A DNA stretch of 64,000 bases from Carnobacterium viridans (GCF_900102725.1 NZ_FNJW01000008.1:1426001-1490000), one strand, 5' to 3'. Counted from the first letter of the stretch, positions 16,482 to 26,436 are shown. The notes: generated by a model not told the origin, from the letters alone. Made by a program: numbers and translations.

Positions 16482-17819
16482 GGGAGCGTCAATAATTTTG
16501 TGTAAATAAATCGTCCTTCTGCAAAATAATTAGTTACTCAGTAAACATTGAAACTAATGTATCGGTTACTTGTTGGAAACCTTTATGGCTTCTGTTTAGA
16601 AATTTTTGATTGTATGTATCAAAAATGCTGACTAGAAAGCGTTCTAGTGATTCTTCATTTTGAAACTGCTCTTTTCTGCGGCTGTACTTTTTAATTTGCT
16701 TATTGAAAGACTCGATTAGATTGGTTGAGTAAATGGTTCTACGAATACTGGGTGGAAACTCATAAAAAGTCAATAAATCCTGGTTTTCTATGAGTGACTG
16801 CGTCACTTTAGGATAGTTTTTCTTCCATTTCTCAATCATACAGGATAAGAATGTATTCGCTTCTTCCTTTGAGTTAGCTTGATAAACAGCCTTAAAGTCA
16901 TCACAGATTTCTTTTCGGTCTTTGACACGTACTTTATGAGCAATATTACGAGATACATGGATACAACAATGCTGATATTTTGCTTTAGGATAAATTTGTT
17001 GGATGGTATCTTTCATGCCTTTTAAGCCATCCGTAATAAAAAGCAAGACTTCTTGAACTCCTCTGGAGTTAATATCCTGTAGCAGCTCATTCCAAACGTA
17101 TGTTGATTCAGTCGGAGCAATCGCATAACTCAGTACTTCTTTAGTGCCGTCTTCTCGTATACCAATGGCAATATAAATCGCTTCTTTGGATACGGTTTGG
17201 CGTTTTAATGGAATATAAGTAGCGTCCATAAAAATAGCGACATACTTATCATTTAAGGCTCTGGATTTAAAGGCGTTTACTTCTTCAGTCAGAACTTTAG
17301 TCATATTGGACATGGTTTGTGGAGTATAGTGATGCCCATACATTTTTTCGATTAAATCAGCAATTTCAGACATCGTAACACCTTTTTCGAATAAATGGAT
17401 AATAGTGGTTTCCAATGTATCGTTTGTTCTTTTGTAGGCTGGTAAAGTTTGTTGTTTAAACTCACCATTACGATCTCTAGGTATTTCCAATGTTAATTCA
17501 CCATATTCGGTTTTGATTGATCGAAAGTAAGAACCGTTTCTCGAATTACCTGAATTAAAACCAGTGCGATCATATTTTTCGTAATCTAAAAAAGCCGTTA
17601 ATTCAGTCCGTAGGAGTGTGTTTATCGCTTTTTCTAAGTGCGAACGGAATAATTCATTTAAATCGCCTTTAGTGACTAGAGTTTGCACAATTTCTGTAGT
17701 AAAATCATTCATAGGGAAGTCCTCTTTTCTGTGAATTGGTTGTCGTTAACTTTATTCTACAGAAGGGACTTCCTTTTTTGTATGGATTTTTTCATTTACA
17801 CAAAATATTTTACACTCTC
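16482..17819. mobile_element. IS256-family insertion sequence
   Basis: About 1.34 kb with terminal inverted repeats matching at 21 of 26 positions (left from 16482, GGGAGCGTCAATAATTTTG; right inner end ATTTACACAAAATATTTT). It carries an intact transposase. I see no 8-9 bp target duplication (left T-run, right TTAGTTTA), suggesting an old or recombined insertion. A solo copy of the right end lies at 59637-59657. Confidence 0.88.
16534..17712 (-). CDS. IS256-family transposase, IS905-like
   Basis: 392 residues, full length. N-terminal DNA-binding part (LLRTELTAFLDYEKYDRTG), then the mutator-type DDE domain: YVAIFMDATYIPLKR, VLLFITDGLKGM and the glutamate region around STNLIESFNKQIKK, plus the C/H motif YQHCCIHVSRNI. 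It catalyses copy-out transposition of its element. The protein pattern resembles Lactococcus IS905. No lesions are visible, so the element may be active. Confidence 0.92.
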   Translation of the reverse strand: MNDFTTEIVQTLVTKGDLNELFRSHLEKAINTLLRTELTAFLDYEKYDRTGFNSGNSRNGSYFRSIKTEYGELTLEIPRDRNGEFKQQTLPAYKRTNDTLETTIIHLFEKGVTMSEIADLIEKMYGHHYTPQTMSNMTKVLTEEVNAFKSRALNDKYVAIFMDATYIPLKRQTVSKEAIYIAIGIREDGTKEVLSYAIAPTESTYVWNELLQDINSRGVQEVLLFITDGLKGMKDTIQQIYPKAKYQHCCIHVSRNIAHKVRVKDRKEICDDFKAVYQANSKEEANTFLSCMIEKWKKNYPKVTQSLIENQDLLTFYEFPPSIRRTIYSTNLIESFNKQIKKYSRRKEQFQNEESLERFLVSIFDTYNQKFLNRSHKGFQQVTDTLVSMFTE

Positions 17820-17963
17820 TTAGTTTAATTTGACATACGAAAAAGTATGAATCATTCTGCTATAGATAATTACTGATTTTTCAACAATTATTTTATTTAT
17901 AAGGTGATTTTTTTATATGAACGTTGATCCCCCTCCATAGTTTCTCCATAAATTTGGGTTATA

Positions 17964-17999
17964 CTAATACTGAATACAACGGTATTAGGAGGAAGTAAA
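17964..17999 (+). promoter_or_regulatory. Hairpin over the ribosome site of the multicopper oxidase
   Basis: CTAATAC (17964-17970) and GTATTAG (17982-17988) are inverted repeats, the second abutting the GGAGG ribosome site. A -10-like TATACT is at 17960 with no good -35, so an activator is likely needed. TACAACGGTA at 17975 is a one-mismatch CopY-box candidate. Confidence 0.4.
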
Positions 18000-19520
18000 A
18001 TGAAAAAGAATACACTTATTACCCTATTAATAGTTTCTTTGATTTTATTAATAGTTGTATCCATTACTTTAATTCTAACCTATAACAAAACAAATTTTTC
18101 CTTAAACGATGATAATGAGGAACAAATAGGAATGTTCAATAATGAAACAAATTCTATGATGGGAAATGGTCAGATGGAATCAAATAATAGTATTGACATC
18201 ATTAATAATTCTCAGGTACAGAATAAACTCAAGTTACCTCAACTTTTGGAAAGTGACCAAGAAACTTCAACAGATGTTTTTTATACTATAACAACTCAAT
18301 CAGGAACAACCGCATTCAAAGATGGAAGTTTAACAGAAACGTATGGGTATAACGGTTCCTATCTCGGTCCTATCATACGTATTCACAAAGGTCAGAATGT
18401 ACATCTTACTACCATCAATAAATTGAAAGAAAATACTTCTTTTCATTGGCATGGTTTAAAAATACCCTCAAATGTTGACGGTGGCCCCCATAGTCCTATC
18501 AAACCAAATGGAACAGCCACCGTTGATTTCACAGTAATGCAAGAAGCTGCTACGTTATGGTTTCATCCCCATCCTGAAGGTCGTACTGGTGAACAAGTCT
18601 ACAATGGATTGGCTGGATTAATTTATGTTGAAGACGAAAACTCTGATTCATTGGATCTTCCCAAAGATTATGGTATGAATGATTTTCCAATCATTGTTCA
18701 AGACCGTTTTTTTGACGAAGACAACCAATTTAATTATCAAGACATCCGAAATGTGGATGGTACACAAGGAGATACTCTGTTAGTAAATGGAACAATCAAT
18801 CCTTATATAGAGGTAAAAAATGAACAAATAAGGTTGCGTCTTGTCAATGGTTCGAATGCACGTAATTATCAGTTTAACCTATCGAGTAAGGAAAAATTTT
18901 ATCAAATCGCTTCTGACGGAGGTTTTCTGAATGAACCGGTACAGATGGATACTCTTCAATTAGTTCCTGGAGAAAGAGCTGAAATTGTAGTCGATTTAAG
19001 TGACTATAAAAATGGAACTATCGTGCAATTAATGGACGGAAATGCTGAAGTCCTTTCCATAAAGGTTGTGGAAGAAATAAATTCTGAGGTTGGATCATTA
19101 CCGAAAACTTTAAATGCTATTTCAAATGATTTTGATAAAGTTTCTGTTCCAGATAAAAAAATTACCTTCAGCGGTATGGGAAATATGGTTGCTATTAATG
19201 GAAAACAGTTTGACATGGATCGGATGGATCTACAGGCAAAAACAGGTACCACAGAAATATGGGAAATAAATAATTTAAATGATATGATGGGTGGGATGAT
19301 ACATCCTTTCCATTTACATGGCGTTCAGTTCAAAGTATTAGACCGGAATGGAAAAATTACACCTGCAAACGAACAAGGATGGAAAGATACGATAGCATTA
19401 TATCCTGGAGAAAAAGTTCAGATTGAAGTTGAATTTTCAAAAAAGGGGATTTTCATGTACCACTGTCATATTCTTGAACATGAGGACAACGGAATGATGG
19501 GACAAATAATTGTAGAATAA
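18000..19520 (+). CDS. Membrane-anchored multicopper oxidase
   Basis: 506 residues. An N-terminal membrane anchor (residues 4-27) is followed by an Asn/Met-rich linker, then three cupredoxin domains. All four copper-ligand motifs are present: HWHGLKIP, WFHPHPEG, HPFHLHG and HCHILEHEDNGM (residue 487 on), giving the T1 and T2/T3 centres. By family (CueO/CotA/McoA) it oxidises Cu(I) to Cu(II) outside the membrane with O2. It is followed by a two-component system and faces the copper and lgt genes. AGGAGG lies seven bases before the ATG. Confidence 0.93.
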   Translation: MKKNTLITLLIVSLILLIVVSITLILTYNKTNFSLNDDNEEQIGMFNNETNSMMGNGQMESNNSIDIINNSQVQNKLKLPQLLESDQETSTDVFYTITTQSGTTAFKDGSLTETYGYNGSYLGPIIRIHKGQNVHLTTINKLKENTSFHWHGLKIPSNVDGGPHSPIKPNGTATVDFTVMQEAATLWFHPHPEGRTGEQVYNGLAGLIYVEDENSDSLDLPKDYGMNDFPIIVQDRFFDEDNQFNYQDIRNVDGTQGDTLLVNGTINPYIEVKNEQIRLRLVNGSNARNYQFNLSSKEKFYQIASDGGFLNEPVQMDTLQLVPGERAEIVVDLSDYKNGTIVQLMDGNAEVLSIKVVEEINSEVGSLPKTLNAISNDFDKVSVPDKKITFSGMGNMVAINGKQFDMDRMDLQAKTGTTEIWEINNLNDMMGGMIHPFHLHGVQFKVLDRNGKITPANEQGWKDTIALYPGEKVQIEVEFSKKGIFMYHCHILEHEDNGMMGQIIVE

Positions 19521-19565
19521 AAAATTTAAAACCTGTTACAGACAAATTAATGGAGGCAAGGGATT

Positions 19566-20267
19566 TTGAAAATATTAATTGTAGATGACGAACCAAAAAT
19601 ATTGGATATTGTGGAAGCTTATCTCACTATAAAAAGGTTTCAAGTATTCCGTGCTTCTAACGGAACGGAAGCAATGGAAAAATTTGAATTGGTGCAGCCA
19701 AATTTAATCGTGCTGGATCTCATGTTACCCGATATATCCGGTACAGTTATTTGCCAAAAAATAAGAAAAACTTCTGACGTACCCATCATTATGCTGACTG
19801 CGAAGTCTACAGAAAATGATATTCTAAACGGTCTACAGATTGGGGCTGATGACTATATAGTAAAACCATTCAGTCCTAAAGAATTGGTTGCACGTGTAGA
19901 AACCGTCTTGCGTCGATCGGACTCGTCTGTTGTAACAGAAACTAAGTGGTCATTTGATAAAGGAAATTTGGTAATCTATCCTGAAAATAAACAGGTTTTT
20001 AAAAATCAGAATGAAGTCATCTTAACACCTACTGAATTTGAACTATTGACACTATTTGCTTCCTATCCAAAAAAAATATTTTCTCGAGAACAATTATTAG
20101 AAAACGTGAAAGGACTTGAGTTTGACGTTCTTGATCGTATCATTGATTCTCATATTAAAAACTTGCGACAAAAAATTGAGGATAACACAAGACAGCCCTA
20201 TTTCATCCTAACAGTTTACGGCATGGGTTATCGATTTGGTGGGAAAAAAGATGAATCGTACAATTAA
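19566..20267 (+). CDS. OmpR/PhoB-family response regulator
   Basis: 233 residues: receiver domain with the acidic pair in LIVDDEPKIL, phosphoacceptor Asp in IVLDLMLPD near residue 52, Thr and Lys in MLTAKS and IVKPFSP, then a winged-helix domain (LTPTEFELLTLFA, DSHIKNLRQKI). The start is TTG, fixed by GGAGG nine bases upstream. It probably controls the multicopper oxidase operon in response to copper or envelope stress; that link is inferred from position. Confidence 0.93.
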   Translation: MKILIVDDEPKILDIVEAYLTIKRFQVFRASNGTEAMEKFELVQPNLIVLDLMLPDISGTVICQKIRKTSDVPIIMLTAKSTENDILNGLQIGADDYIVKPFSPKELVARVETVLRRSDSSVVTETKWSFDKGNLVIYPENKQVFKNQNEVILTPTEFELLTLFASYPKKIFSREQLLENVKGLEFDVLDRIIDSHIKNLRQKIEDNTRQPYFILTVYGMGYRFGGKKDESYN

Positions 20268-21645
20268 GTGGCAGTTTATATTTTCATTTGTTTCTATCTC
20301 GTTCATTATAATTGGCGCATTTAGTATCATGACGTTAAGTCTAATGGATAATCACTTTGCTAAATATGTTGCCGAGAGACAAGAGTCTGAAATAGGAGAA
20401 TATACCACTAGTTTAGAGAGAATTTATGAAGAGAATGAAGGATGGCCAAATACTGCTGATTTTGAATCTATCGGTTTAGAGTCGTTACACAATTTAATTA
20501 TATTGAAGGTATATGACAATGAAAAAAATTTACTCTGGGATCCTGCTTCTTCAGATGAGTTGGGGAATAAACAGAAAATGCAAGATAACGCTTCCTATAT
20601 GGATAAAATAATGGGCGAGATGGAGCATGACTATGTAGAAAAAACGGTTCCTTTATTTAATGGCGAACAAAAAATTGGAGAAGCTCTCATCAGTTATATG
20701 GGTCCCACTGCGTATTCAGAACATGATGCTTTATTTATTGCAGATATGAAGAATAATCTTATTATAGTAGCCATTGTAGCTTTAATTCTTTCTATCTTTT
20801 TTGCTGCTTTGGTTGCTAAAAAGATAAGTGGACCTATAGTGAGAGTAAAGGATTTTACAAGAGAAATTGCTAAAGGAGATTACACAAGTTTATCTCCTGA
20901 AAAAACTGATATCAAGGAACTAGATGAACTCATTTCATCTGTAAATGCTCTTTCTGTTCAACTTGAGAATCAACAAGATATCAGAAACCAATTATCTTCC
21001 GATATCGCTCATGAGATTAGAACTCCATTGACAACACTAAAAGGAAGTCTGGAAGCTATGATAGATGGAATATGGGAAATAACAGATGACCGACTTCAAA
21101 GTTGTTATGATGAGGTGAACCGTATTACCCGCCTTATAGGAAGCATTGATAAAATTAATGAAATTGAAAGTCATCAGGATAGTTTAAACAAAACATCTTT
21201 CGATTTATATGCTCTCGCGGAAAATATATCTTCTAATTTTGAAGCTCTTTTTGTTAAGAAAAATATTTATTATGCATTAAATGGGGATCCTCTATTCATT
21301 ACCGCTGATAAGGACAAAATAAGTCAAGTCATTACAAATCTTTTATCCAATGCTGTTAAATTTACACCCCCAGAAGGAATAATAACGCTAAAAATTAGCA
21401 ACGAAAAAAATCAAGCTTTATTGACTATCGCAGATACGGGAGAAGGAATTCACCCAAAAGAAATTAATCGTATTTTTGAAAGGTTTTATATGTCTGATCT
21501 TTCAAGAAATAGTTTTCTAGGCGGGCAAGGAATTGGCTTATCTATCGTAAAAAGTATCATAAAGGCTCATCATGGCAACATAACAGTCAAAAGTGATTAT
21601 GGAAAAGGTTCTACATTTACCGTTATTCTTCCTGTCAAAAGATAG
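20251..21645 (+). CDS. Sensor histidine kinase
   Basis: 464 residues from ATG 20251, overlapping the response-regulator gene by 17 bp. Two membrane segments (about 10-32 and 165-185) flank an extracytoplasmic domain; HAMP linker, dimerisation box DIAHEIRTPLTTLKGSLEAM with the phosphoryl His, then N box (LLSNAVKFTP), G1 (IADTGEGI) and G2 (GGQGIGLSIV). Architecture resembles BaeS/CusS-type envelope sensors. It forms a two-component pair with the preceding gene. Confidence 0.92.
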   Translation: MNRTIKWQFIFSFVSISFIIIGAFSIMTLSLMDNHFAKYVAERQESEIGEYTTSLERIYEENEGWPNTADFESIGLESLHNLIILKVYDNEKNLLWDPASSDELGNKQKMQDNASYMDKIMGEMEHDYVEKTVPLFNGEQKIGEALISYMGPTAYSEHDALFIADMKNNLIIVAIVALILSIFFAALVAKKISGPIVRVKDFTREIAKGDYTSLSPEKTDIKELDELISSVNALSVQLENQQDIRNQLSSDIAHEIRTPLTTLKGSLEAMIDGIWEITDDRLQSCYDEVNRITRLIGSIDKINEIESHQDSLNKTSFDLYALAENISSNFEALFVKKNIYYALNGDPLFITADKDKISQVITNLLSNAVKFTPPEGIITLKISNEKNQALLTIADTGEGIHPKEINRIFERFYMSDLSRNSFLGGQGIGLSIVKSIIKAHHGNITVKSDYGKGSTFTVILPVKR

Positions 21646-21655
21646 TAATCATCAA

Positions 21656-21694
21656 AAAAAGCGGTTCACTTTTATGTAAAGTGAACCGCTTTTT
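21656..21694. terminator. Bidirectional terminator
   Basis: A perfect 17-bp stem (21656-21672 with 21678-21694; core GCGGTTCACTTT) with A and T runs at the two ends, between the convergent kinase and lipoprotein genes. Confidence 0.9.
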
Positions 21695-21815
21695 CAGCTT
21701 CATGCTAAAGTTTTTCATTTAATTTAGGCCTAATTAAGATTTTTAAACGTTAGAATAATTTATCTCTTTTCAGAAATCATTAAGTTGATTTTTTAGTTTA
21801 ACTTAGCACTAATAA

Positions 21816-23024
21816 TCATTTCAGAGTAATCCCATTTGGTGTTTCACCAACCTCAACCGTGGCAATAACTTCACTAGTCTCATTCTCAATAACACTGACC
21901 GTATCATCGAATGCATTCGTGACAAAGGTGTATTGATCATCTTCACTAATGACAACTCCATGTGCACCGCTACCCACTTCGATTGTTTCGACCACTTCAT
22001 TACTATTTAAATCAACCTTTGAAACGGTATTGGAAGGATTCTCTTCGGTACCTTCATTTGCCACAAATACATATTGATCATCATGTTGAACAAACAACTG
22101 GATAGGACCATTTCCAACTGCTACTTTCTCAACTTTATTGGTTGTCAGATCAACGATTGCTAACGCATTTTCTCCATTTAATGTTACTAAGAGCGTTTGT
22201 CCATCTGAGGTGATACCAGTTGTAGCTGGAGTACTGCCAACAGTTATTCTATTAATTTCTTCCATACTTTCTAAATCAAGGACGCTTACAGTGTCTTCAC
22301 CCATATTGGCAACGTAAGCCGTTTTTCCGTCTTCAGCGATTCTAAAACCGTGTGGACCTTCGCCTGTTGGGATTGTTTCAACCACTTCATAAGTAGATAC
22401 ATCAATGACTGAAACAGTGTTCTCTCCATTATTGGAAACTGCTGCATAGTTGCCATCGTTAGTGAAAACGATATGAGCAGGGTGACTCCCTACTTCAACT
22501 TCTGCAAGTTTTTCACCTGTTTCAGCATCATAAAAAGCTGCAATACCTTTTTCATCGTCACTTTCATTACTCATACTAGTATCATTATCTTCGTCGTGCT
22601 CCATCTCCATACTTTCATCACTCATACTGGTATCACTATTTTCGTCGTGTTCCATCTCCATACTTTCACTACTATCTGCACTGTCTTCAGCATGTCCCTC
22701 GCTGGGAACAATTGTTACACCAATGACTTTTTCATCAGGTGAAATTTGTACATTATGTGCGGATCCATCGATGGCAATCGTATCCACAACTTCGTGCGTT
22801 TGAGCATCTACTTTTGTAACACTTCCAGTATCGGAAGTGTAATAGGCTTCTGTTTGTTCCTTATTTCCTTTTTTAGAACTCGATTGAGACTCACTAGTTT
22901 CTTGTGACGTTGATACAATTTCTTGTTGAGAAGAATTTTGACTACTTGTTGAATCTTCTTGACCACAAGCTGCCAGCAAGAGACCCACTGACGACAATAG
23001 TGCTAAAGTGATTCTTTTTTTCAT
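21816..23024 (-). CDS. Seven-bladed YVTN beta-propeller lipoprotein with Met/His/Asp-rich insert
   Basis: 402 residues. Signal peptide with lipobox LLAAC (Cys20). A Ser/Gln-rich linker leads to YVTN-type propeller repeats (for example GSHPAHIVFTNDGNYAAVSN, VETIEVGSGAHGVVISEDDQ). Between the first and second blades is a two-copy repeat built on ESMEMEHDE and DTSMS, a likely metal-binding loop. It should be lipidated by Lgt and stand outside the membrane; copper or other metal sequestration is an inference from composition and context. AAGGAG precedes the ATG. Confidence 0.85.
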   Translation of the reverse strand: MKKRITLALLSSVGLLLAACGQEDSTSSQNSSQQEIVSTSQETSESQSSSKKGNKEQTEAYYTSDTGSVTKVDAQTHEVVDTIAIDGSAHNVQISPDEKVIGVTIVPSEGHAEDSADSSESMEMEHDENSDTSMSDESMEMEHDEDNDTSMSNESDDEKGIAAFYDAETGEKLAEVEVGSHPAHIVFTNDGNYAAVSNNGENTVSVIDVSTYEVVETIPTGEGPHGFRIAEDGKTAYVANMGEDTVSVLDLESMEEINRITVGSTPATTGITSDGQTLLVTLNGENALAIVDLTTNKVEKVAVGNGPIQLFVQHDDQYVFVANEGTEENPSNTVSKVDLNSNEVVETIEVGSGAHGVVISEDDQYTFVTNAFDDTVSVIENETSEVIATVEVGETPNGITLK

Positions 23025-23296
23025 TTTAATATCTCCTTTTTATTACATACTTTTTACTTTTTGTACTATTTTTATTGATCTACAATTGCCTGAATTATTC
23101 ATAATTTTTCCGTAGGTTTCTGAAAAGATTGTGGCACTGTCATTTCATCACGAAAAGGACAAAATATTCTGGCAGGAACCCTTTTGTCCAAAATCGGGAG
23201 TTAATAAAGAATATACAATCCCTATTTTTGAACTATGAATAATTCAGGCTAATAACAGGTATTTACTTCATCAAATAGTCTTTATTTATAACCATA

Positions 23297-23530
23297 CTAT
23301 TGTAGATGTTTCTTTCTTTCCAAATAGTCTTCCTCAGAGATATTTCCTTTCGCATATTCTTTCTGAAGAAGTTCTAAAGGTGTTTCTCTATTAGAACTTT
23401 GATTCGGTTGATTGAAAAATAATTTCCCAATCAGAAACACTACCACAACCAACAATAGAATCCAAAAAAATCCCATAAACATCATAGTTCCCATTCCTCC
23501 TCTATAAAAAAAATTTAGACATTCAGACAT
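23297..23530 (-). CDS. Small SHOCT-domain membrane protein
   Basis: 77 residues: N-terminal CLNFFYRGGMGTMM, a membrane segment (residues 18-38) and a C-terminal SHOCT motif (PLELLQKEYAKGNISEEDYLERKK). The start at 23530 is supported by AAGGAA and by the ruined homologue at 37514-37747, which has the same N terminus and length. It directly follows lgt, 26 bp away. SHOCT proteins are often found with copper or envelope genes, but a biochemical role is not established. Confidence 0.8.
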   Translation of the reverse strand: MSECLNFFYRGGMGTMMFMGFFWILLLVVVVFLIGKLFFNQPNQSSNRETPLELLQKEYAKGNISEEDYLERKKHLQ

Positions 23531-23556
23531 GGCTATTCCTTCTTTCCTTCTCTTTA

Positions 23557-24423
23557 TTAAATTTTTTCATCTGATTCAATTTTTTTACTAGTTTTTAGAT
23601 CAGTCATTCCTTCTAGATAATAGAGTTTTGAAGGATAATCTTGTCTACGGAGATACCATATAAGGATGGATCCTATGAATAGGACAATAGACAAAGCCTG
23701 TGAAACACGCAGGAAGTCACCAATCCATAGACTATCCGTTCTCATGCCTTCAATAAAGAACCTTCCAGTTGAGTACCAAAGCACGTAACTTAACGCTACT
23801 TCCCCTTGTCGTAACAACTGTTTACGATTCCGTAGAATGATAATGATCACAAATCCTAATAGGCTCCATAATGACTCGTACAAAAATGTCGGGTGGTAAT
23901 AAGTACCATTAATATTCATTTGTTCAATGATAAATTCAGGCAAATAGAGATTTTCCAAAAATTGACGGCTGACGGGTCCCCCATGTGCCTCCTGATTCAT
24001 AAAGTTTCCCCATCGACCAATAGATTGAGCCAGTAGCACACTAGGTGCTAAGATATCTAACAGAAGAGCTAAAGCAATTCCTTTTTTCTTTGTATACCAA
24101 TATACGGTAAGTCCACCTGCAATCAAGCCACCATAAATCGCAATTCCACCATTCCAGATGGCTATGATTTCGCCTGGATTTTGCAGGTAATAATCCCATT
24201 CAAATAAAACATAGTAGAGACGGGCACCTACGAAACCAATCGGAATGGCCCATAGAGCTATATCAATAATGGTATCTTCTTTAAGCCCTCTTTTTTTTGC
24301 TTCTCTTGTAGCTAAAGAAATAGCTACAAATATTGCTACAGCAATGATAATACCATACCAGTAGACCCGAAACGGTCCAACTGAGATAGCAATAGGATCA
24401 ATTTTACCAAGTAGTCCATTCAT
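23557..24423 (-). CDS. lgt: Prolipoprotein diacylglyceryl transferase (copy 2)
   Basis: 288 residues, seven membrane segments, with the Lgt signature SIGRWGNFMNQEAHGG and the conserved GARLYYVLFEW and FIEGMRTDSLW. It is very similar to copy 1 at 9369-10223, diverging mainly in the first helix and the C-terminal tail (DLKTSKKIESDEKI). It lies in a minus-strand set with a SHOCT protein and, upstream, an M23 hydrolase. Accessory lgt genes in copper islands are known in Listeria and Enterococcus relatives. AAGGAG lies eight bases before the ATG. Confidence 0.93.
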   Translation of the reverse strand: MNGLLGKIDPIAISVGPFRVYWYGIIIAVAIFVAISLATREAKKRGLKEDTIIDIALWAIPIGFVGARLYYVLFEWDYYLQNPGEIIAIWNGGIAIYGGLIAGGLTVYWYTKKKGIALALLLDILAPSVLLAQSIGRWGNFMNQEAHGGPVSRQFLENLYLPEFIIEQMNINGTYYHPTFLYESLWSLLGFVIIIILRNRKQLLRQGEVALSYVLWYSTGRFFIEGMRTDSLWIGDFLRVSQALSIVLFIGSILIWYLRRQDYPSKLYYLEGMTDLKTSKKIESDEKI

Positions 24424-24527
24424 TCCTTAATCTCCTTCTTATAAGTTACTTTCTATTGCTCAACTATCTAGGCAAACTTACTTATAATTGATTACCTACA
24501 TAATTGAGAGGTACTTTTATCCTATTT

Positions 24528-25886
24528 CTATAAGGCTAAGTACGGCGCAGGATCTACTCGTGTGTTGTTGTCGTAAACTTCAAAGTGTAAGTGAACGCCT
24601 GTGGAGGCTCCTGTTGTCCCCATTGTTCCTATCTGCTGACCTTGTGATACTAGTTGTCCAGGGGAAACTAACAAACTACCTGCCTTCATATGAGCATAAA
24701 GGGTTTGAAACCCATTCCCATGATCAATTTTCACGTAGTATCCCCATGAGCTATGGTACCCAGCTACTAGCACTGTGCCACTTTTAGCAGCTACTATTTG
24801 ACCGCCCCCAGCAAAATCAATTCCACCATGTAACTTACGCTCGCCAGTAATCGGGTGGATTCGATAGCCAAATGGTGAGGTAGTATAGCCATTGCTCGGG
24901 CGAATAAAATCAGAATTACTGGCTTCCAAAGGTATTTCATTAGATGAAGGATTCTCAGAACCAGCAAGTGAAGAATTAGTAGAGCTGATAGAGCTATCTT
25001 GTTTGTTAACGACTAAACTTTCTTCTTCAAATTCTTCAGACATGATTTCACCAGCAGAATCTTCAGCTGCTTTTTGAGCCGCTGCTTGTTTCGTCTTTTC
25101 TTCTTCAATAATTCTCTCGCGCTTTTCTTCTAATTCGCCTGATAACATACTGGTTTGGGCAGCAACTGCTTGTTGCTCTTTGACAAATGCTGTTTTTTCC
25201 AATGCTGTCATATCATAAGCTGCAGCCACTTTAGTAATTTTGTCATCTAGTTCTGATTTTTGAGCTACAAGATTACTTTTATTTACTTCAATACCACTTT
25301 TTAATGTTTCAATTGCCAATTTCTCTTCTTCTGCTTTTTTTTCATTTTTTTCGAGAAGATTCTTATCATTTTCTTGAACAATAACGATTTCTTTATTAGC
25401 CGTTACCAATTGGTTAACAATGCCTATACGACCAACCAAATCTGTGAAGGTTCCAGAAGAAAATACAACATCTACTAGATTGGAGACATTACCATCTGTT
25501 TGTACTGCACGTGCCTGAGACTTTAATTTTTTTTCGCGTTGTAAAATAAGTTCTTTCAAGGAATTAATTTCTGTTTGCAACTTTTCAATTTTCCATTTTG
25601 ATTCTTCTAAATTTTTTTCTTCTTTTTGTAATTGTAGAACAAATCCGTCAATTTTCAGCTGTAATTGTTTCACATCTTCCGTAAGAGTTTCTTTTTCTGT
25701 TTCTAAACTGCCTAGTTGGTCTTCTTTTTCTTGAATGTCACTATTTATCTGAGTCGACTGCGTTTCAAGTTCTTGTTTTTTCTGCTCTAATTGCTCTGTC
25801 GTTTCTGCATTTACTGTAAGAGGTAAATAACTTGAATTTATCATTAAAGCAGCAACAAACACACCGGCTAATAGTCTTTTTTGCAT
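24528..25886 (-). CDS. Secreted M23 metallopeptidase with coiled-coil (EnvC/PcsB-like)
   Basis: 452 residues from the ATG at 25886 (GGAGGT four bases upstream). Signal peptide ending near VNAETTE, a long coiled coil (about 30-250, heavy in Glu/Lys/Gln), a Ser-rich linker, and a C-terminal lysostaphin-type M23 domain with the zinc ligands in HGGIDFAGGG and HLHFEVYDN. It should cleave peptidoglycan cross-bridges or activate other hydrolases. Its M23 domain closely resembles that of the conjugation lysin at 44848-45903. It precedes lgt copy 2 by about 100 bp. Confidence 0.88.
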   Translation of the reverse strand: MQKRLLAGVFVAALMINSSYLPLTVNAETTEQLEQKKQELETQSTQINSDIQEKEDQLGSLETEKETLTEDVKQLQLKIDGFVLQLQKEEKNLEESKWKIEKLQTEINSLKELILQREKKLKSQARAVQTDGNVSNLVDVVFSSGTFTDLVGRIGIVNQLVTANKEIVIVQENDKNLLEKNEKKAEEEKLAIETLKSGIEVNKSNLVAQKSELDDKITKVAAAYDMTALEKTAFVKEQQAVAAQTSMLSGELEEKRERIIEEEKTKQAAAQKAAEDSAGEIMSEEFEEESLVVNKQDSSISSTNSSLAGSENPSSNEIPLEASNSDFIRPSNGYTTSPFGYRIHPITGERKLHGGIDFAGGGQIVAAKSGTVLVAGYHSSWGYYVKIDHGNGFQTLYAHMKAGSLLVSPGQLVSQGQQIGTMGTTGASTGVHLHFEVYDNNTRVDPAPYLAL

Positions 25887-26275
25887 ATGTACCTCCAATA
25901 AGTATTTTTATGGTTTCATTTTTGATCATAGGCTTAAAATTATGTATTGTGTCAAGATTATACAAATAGCCTTTATAAATTATTTATCCTTATACCAAGG
26001 GGTATTTCTGTCTATTTCTTCTATTTAAAGTAGTCTTCTATTGTATTTTAAAAGTTCTTACATTAGAGACTATCTATTGAATTTTCCAGATTAAGTACGT
26101 CTTTTTTTATTTGATTATAATTAAAAAAAGAGTCTTTCAAAAAAATTGATTACGACAACTAAAAATTACAATGACTATTATTCACTCCCTCACCTTTCCT
26201 ATTATAGTCATAAAATAGTTTATCCTGGTGAACCCTTTATTCATTTGCTTCCCTACTTCACCACTATACAATTCA

Positions 26276-26333
26276 ATTGTGTGGAAGTTATGTAGTTACT
26301 ATAAATTTCCTTTCTACATAACATCCACACAAT
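26276..26333. repeat. 20-bp inverted repeat in a 550-bp gene-free stretch
   Basis: ATTGTGTGGAAGTTATGTAG (26276-26295) and CTACATAACATCCACACAAT (26314-26333) match at 19 of 20 positions around an 18-base AT-rich loop. No T tract follows. It lies 100 bp before the His/Met-rich gene and could be an operator or a relic IS end. The rest of 25887-26436 shows only AT-rich sequence. Confidence 0.7.
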
Positions 26334-26436
26334 GATTTGTTATTCTATAATTGTTAAGAGCTTATAGTACCTTAAAGGTCAAACATATTACTTAGCTCTT
26401 TATTTAACTTACTTGATAAAAGAAAGGATGATTTTA

